Shown here: positions 36,401-64,000 of the stretch, one piece after another | How the letters are laid out: each line of letters opens with the position of its first letter | Position numbering within the stretch: position 1 is the stretch's first letter | Translations under genes and position numbers: made by a program | Notes under the pieces: model-generated | The model's input: only the letters and a program-made list of their open reading frames with translations | The model's database searches: none | Told to the model about the DNA's origin: nothing | Assembly (NCBI RefSeq): GCF_036370855.1 | Contig: NC_088102.1 | Span: forward strand, 64,489,601 to 64,553,600 | From: Dromaius novaehollandiae | Lineage: Eukaryota; Chordata; Aves; Casuariiformes; Dromaiidae | Direction of reading: 5' to 3' | DNA: 64,000 nt

Positions 36401-38800
36401 ATGCTGAATACATTTGTGAGCCTGATTCAGTACAGTAGTGACTTCTGAAACGTCTGTGTGGAGTTCACAGAGATTCAAAGACTCTGATAATGGCAATGAA
36501 CCTTCCACCATCCTCTGGGACATTACAGCTCCAATCACAGAAAAACTTTCTTGACACTGCTTCTGATCACTGCGGGGACTTTAATCCTTTGGAGTAAGGG
36601 GGCAGAAGCCCCCTGGGATTTGGCCCAGTATAAACAGGAATAGATAAAATGTGCTGAGGAAATAATGAAATGTATTCAGTCTGAGTGGCAGCTAAGAGGC
36701 CTCCACATTCACACTTACTTATCCACCAGGGCAGTACCATTAAAAAAAAAACCAAAACACACTATTGGTCATGTGCTGTATCCTACTCTCCTGCAGTGCT
36801 ACTCTGTGAAATCTAAACCTCATTTACAATGCAAAATTGCGGCACTTATATTTAGCACAACTGGGGCACTTTGGAATCTAATACAGTACAGTCTTCTACT
36901 TCCAGTATTAGTGATCTGGTGTTTGCTCCCTTGTATTCCTTTCCAGATAAGCTTGTGTCCAAATCCGTCTCAAATCCCAGGTCCACTATTAAAATCATAT
37001 GCAACCTCATTTTTCTGTATTTCTCCTTTTGCCCTTAGGATTTAGGATCTTCCACAGATGGTTGTAAAGCTTCCTAGGGGCGCTCTCTGCAGCATGTTTG
37101 AGAAGGCCTGCACAGTGATGTGTTTTCCTAAGCCTTTACAGAATGAGGTATCTGCCTGAGGGCAGCTAGAAGGCAGCACATGCAGTGCATGCGGCACAGT
37201 ATGCTCAGCACAGGGGCTGAGTGTAGCTGCCCTTCTACTTGCCTGGAAGGTTACAGTTACCTGTCTCTGGCCTCTTTTCCTTTAGCCCTAATGGACTTCT
37301 GCTGTCTCAGGGTAAAAGCACGTCAATACTTCTGCAGCTATTTTTTCTTTAAAGCTGCCCAGCAAAAATGATTGCCTGGAGGAAGGGATGCCTCCCAAAT
37401 GCTCTTTTTTTTATCCCTTCATCTGCAGAAGGCAGTGATATAAAGCTCATGTATTTTATCTGCATAACTGTATTCTACCTTCCCCACTTTTACTATTGCT
37501 CATGCTATACTCTCCTGTTGGTCATATCATCTCTGGCCCCAGTTTGATGTCCTTAAGTATTGTACAAGTAATAGCAGACAGATGTTGCAAATACTGCACT
37601 GTGGAACTGGTAACACCATTTAAACAACAACAACAGTTCCTCCCTTTTCCCTTCTCTCTGCTGTGGTGCTAGAAGAGAATTAATGCATTAAAAATACGAT
37701 GTAGCCCATGAAAACACTGAGATCTCTGTTTCTAGAAAATAAAATCTTTTAAAAATGGATTCCAAATTAATTGAGCAGGCTAAATAGGGAGGAAAAACAG
37801 AAAGTAGTTTTCCCAAAATTGCTATAAAAAGAGTACCATTGAAAAATTTGTTGTAGCCTTCCCTTGGATCATGGACATTCTATGCACTTAGCAATTAATA
37901 AATCCTGGAATGATTGCCACAATAAATTGAAAGGGCAGGGGTAAGTAGTTGTCCAGCTACATCAGGATAATTAGAGTGTTTACAAGTTACCTTAATAAAA
38001 TATTGCACATGTAAGTATACATAATTTATTGGGAAAGTTCACAGTGAATCAAGAAACTGATAGTGGATGAAATATGTGAAACTAGGAGACAGTGAGTAAA
38101 GTTCTCATAGCTCTGAGCTACAGTGAAAGACTTAATAGTGTTTATTCGCCAAACCTGGAGGGATAATGTACGCATGAACTGGTACGTCTGCAGGACTTTG
38201 GAAGTCATGTGAATTAAATACTGATACAGTGTCACAAGCTTGCCTTCTCTTAGATTCTTCAGTGTTTGGGAGGGATTTTGGCTCAATCGCCTTGGGAATC
38301 AGTGCAATATGACTCAATCTGGGTTGAAGTGAGGCAGTCTAACAAAGAGAAAATGAATCAGATTGTAGTTAGTTTCTTAAAGGCATTGAAGGAGACATCA
38401 AGAGACGAGCAGTAGCAATAAACCACAACATAAAGAAAAAGTTTTACATATTTTATATTTAGATATTAAAGCTTTACAGTATCATATGATTAAAAGAGAT
38501 AAAAGCTTTTGAGAAATACCTTTGGTATATCATTTTCCTTCTGCATTTAGTCAATAATGAGCATTATCTACAGTAAGGCTATGATGCATAAAAAATAACA
38601 TGGTAATAAAACAACAGGAGAGGCTTAAGAGTTGCATAAAAACTCCATGTTAGCCATGTATGTTTGATGTATATCTTGTCATATTTCATCCAGGTCATTT
38701 TTTTTTAAACCATATTTTATGATTCTTTGGAAGCAAAAAAAAAAAAAAAAAAAAAAAAACATACAAAAAGGAAAGTACATGGATAATTCATCAGTCCTTC
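33465..38800. other. Intergenic DNA between KCNJ11 and ABCC8
   Basis: This is 5.3 kb upstream of KCNJ11 and downstream of ABCC8, mostly AT-rich. It has a short GT/AT microsatellite near 34074-34110 and an A25 tract at 38735-38759. I see no coding signal. KCNJ11 regulatory sites may lie here, but I cannot point to one. Confidence 0.6.
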
Positions 38801-38819
38801 AGATGGAGAAATAGCTCCT

Positions 38820-38869
38820 TTTATTAAAAAAAGAAAAATCTCAGTTTTATTAAGAAATAATCATTTATT
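38820..38869 (-). terminator. ABCC8: Cluster of ABCC8 polyadenylation signals
   Basis: Three AATAAA hexamers on the gene strand (+ strand TTTATT at 38820-38825, 38846-38851 and 38864-38869) lie 71-120 nt past the ABCC8 stop. This indicates a short 3' UTR. Confidence 0.5.
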
Positions 38870-38939
38870 TACAAGTAATTTACATTTTAAAAAAATATGA
38901 ATAATACAACTGTACTTTAAAATGCTTCATATGTTTTTA

Positions 38940-64000
<25,061 letters not shown>

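Overview
This window is vertebrate nuclear DNA: split genes with GT-AG introns, an intronless potassium channel gene inside a CpG island, AT-rich intergenic DNA and almost no interspersed repeats. The gene order NUCB2 (+), an NCR3LG1/B7-H6-like locus (+), KCNJ11 (-), ABCC8 (-) matches human chromosome 11p15.1. Compact introns and a CR1-like LINE remnant suggest a sauropsid, most likely a bird. The species cannot be fixed from the sequence alone.

Positions 568-6577 hold the last six coding exons of NUCB2 (nucleobindin-2): two EF-hands, the coiled coil and a proline-rich C-terminal tail carried on its own exon. Positions 6712-10250 are intergenic.

Positions 10388-24157 hold the most unusual locus. 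A signal-peptide exon, an Ig V-like exon, an Ig C1-like exon and a transmembrane exon match the layout of B7-H6 (NCR3LG1), the ligand of the NK receptor NKp30. They are followed by six more Ig C1-like exons, all phase 1, ending in a stop with no membrane anchor. I know of no described protein with this architecture. Several exons are damaged: an in-frame stop in the V exon, a frameshift in the first C1 exon, a lost splice donor, and a frameshift in another C1 exon. The remaining exons are cleanly open. The locus is either a fairly recently inactivated gene or one that survives by skipping the damaged exons, which leaves the frame intact because every internal exon is phase 1-1.

Positions 24158-31748 are the intergenic space between two convergent genes. 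Positions 31749-32951 (minus) are KCNJ11, the Kir6.2 pore of the ATP-sensitive K+ channel, intact in one exon with a longer extracellular turret than the human protein. A CpG island covers its coding start and promoter. Positions 33465-38800 are intergenic.

Positions 38940-64000 (minus) hold the 3' half of ABCC8 (SUR1), the regulatory partner of Kir6.2. Eighteen exons encode the last 729 residues in one continuous frame, from the NBD1 D-loop through TMD2 and NBD2. One intron uses a GC donor. KCNJ11 and ABCC8 lie side by side on the same strand and together encode the beta-cell type K-ATP channel.
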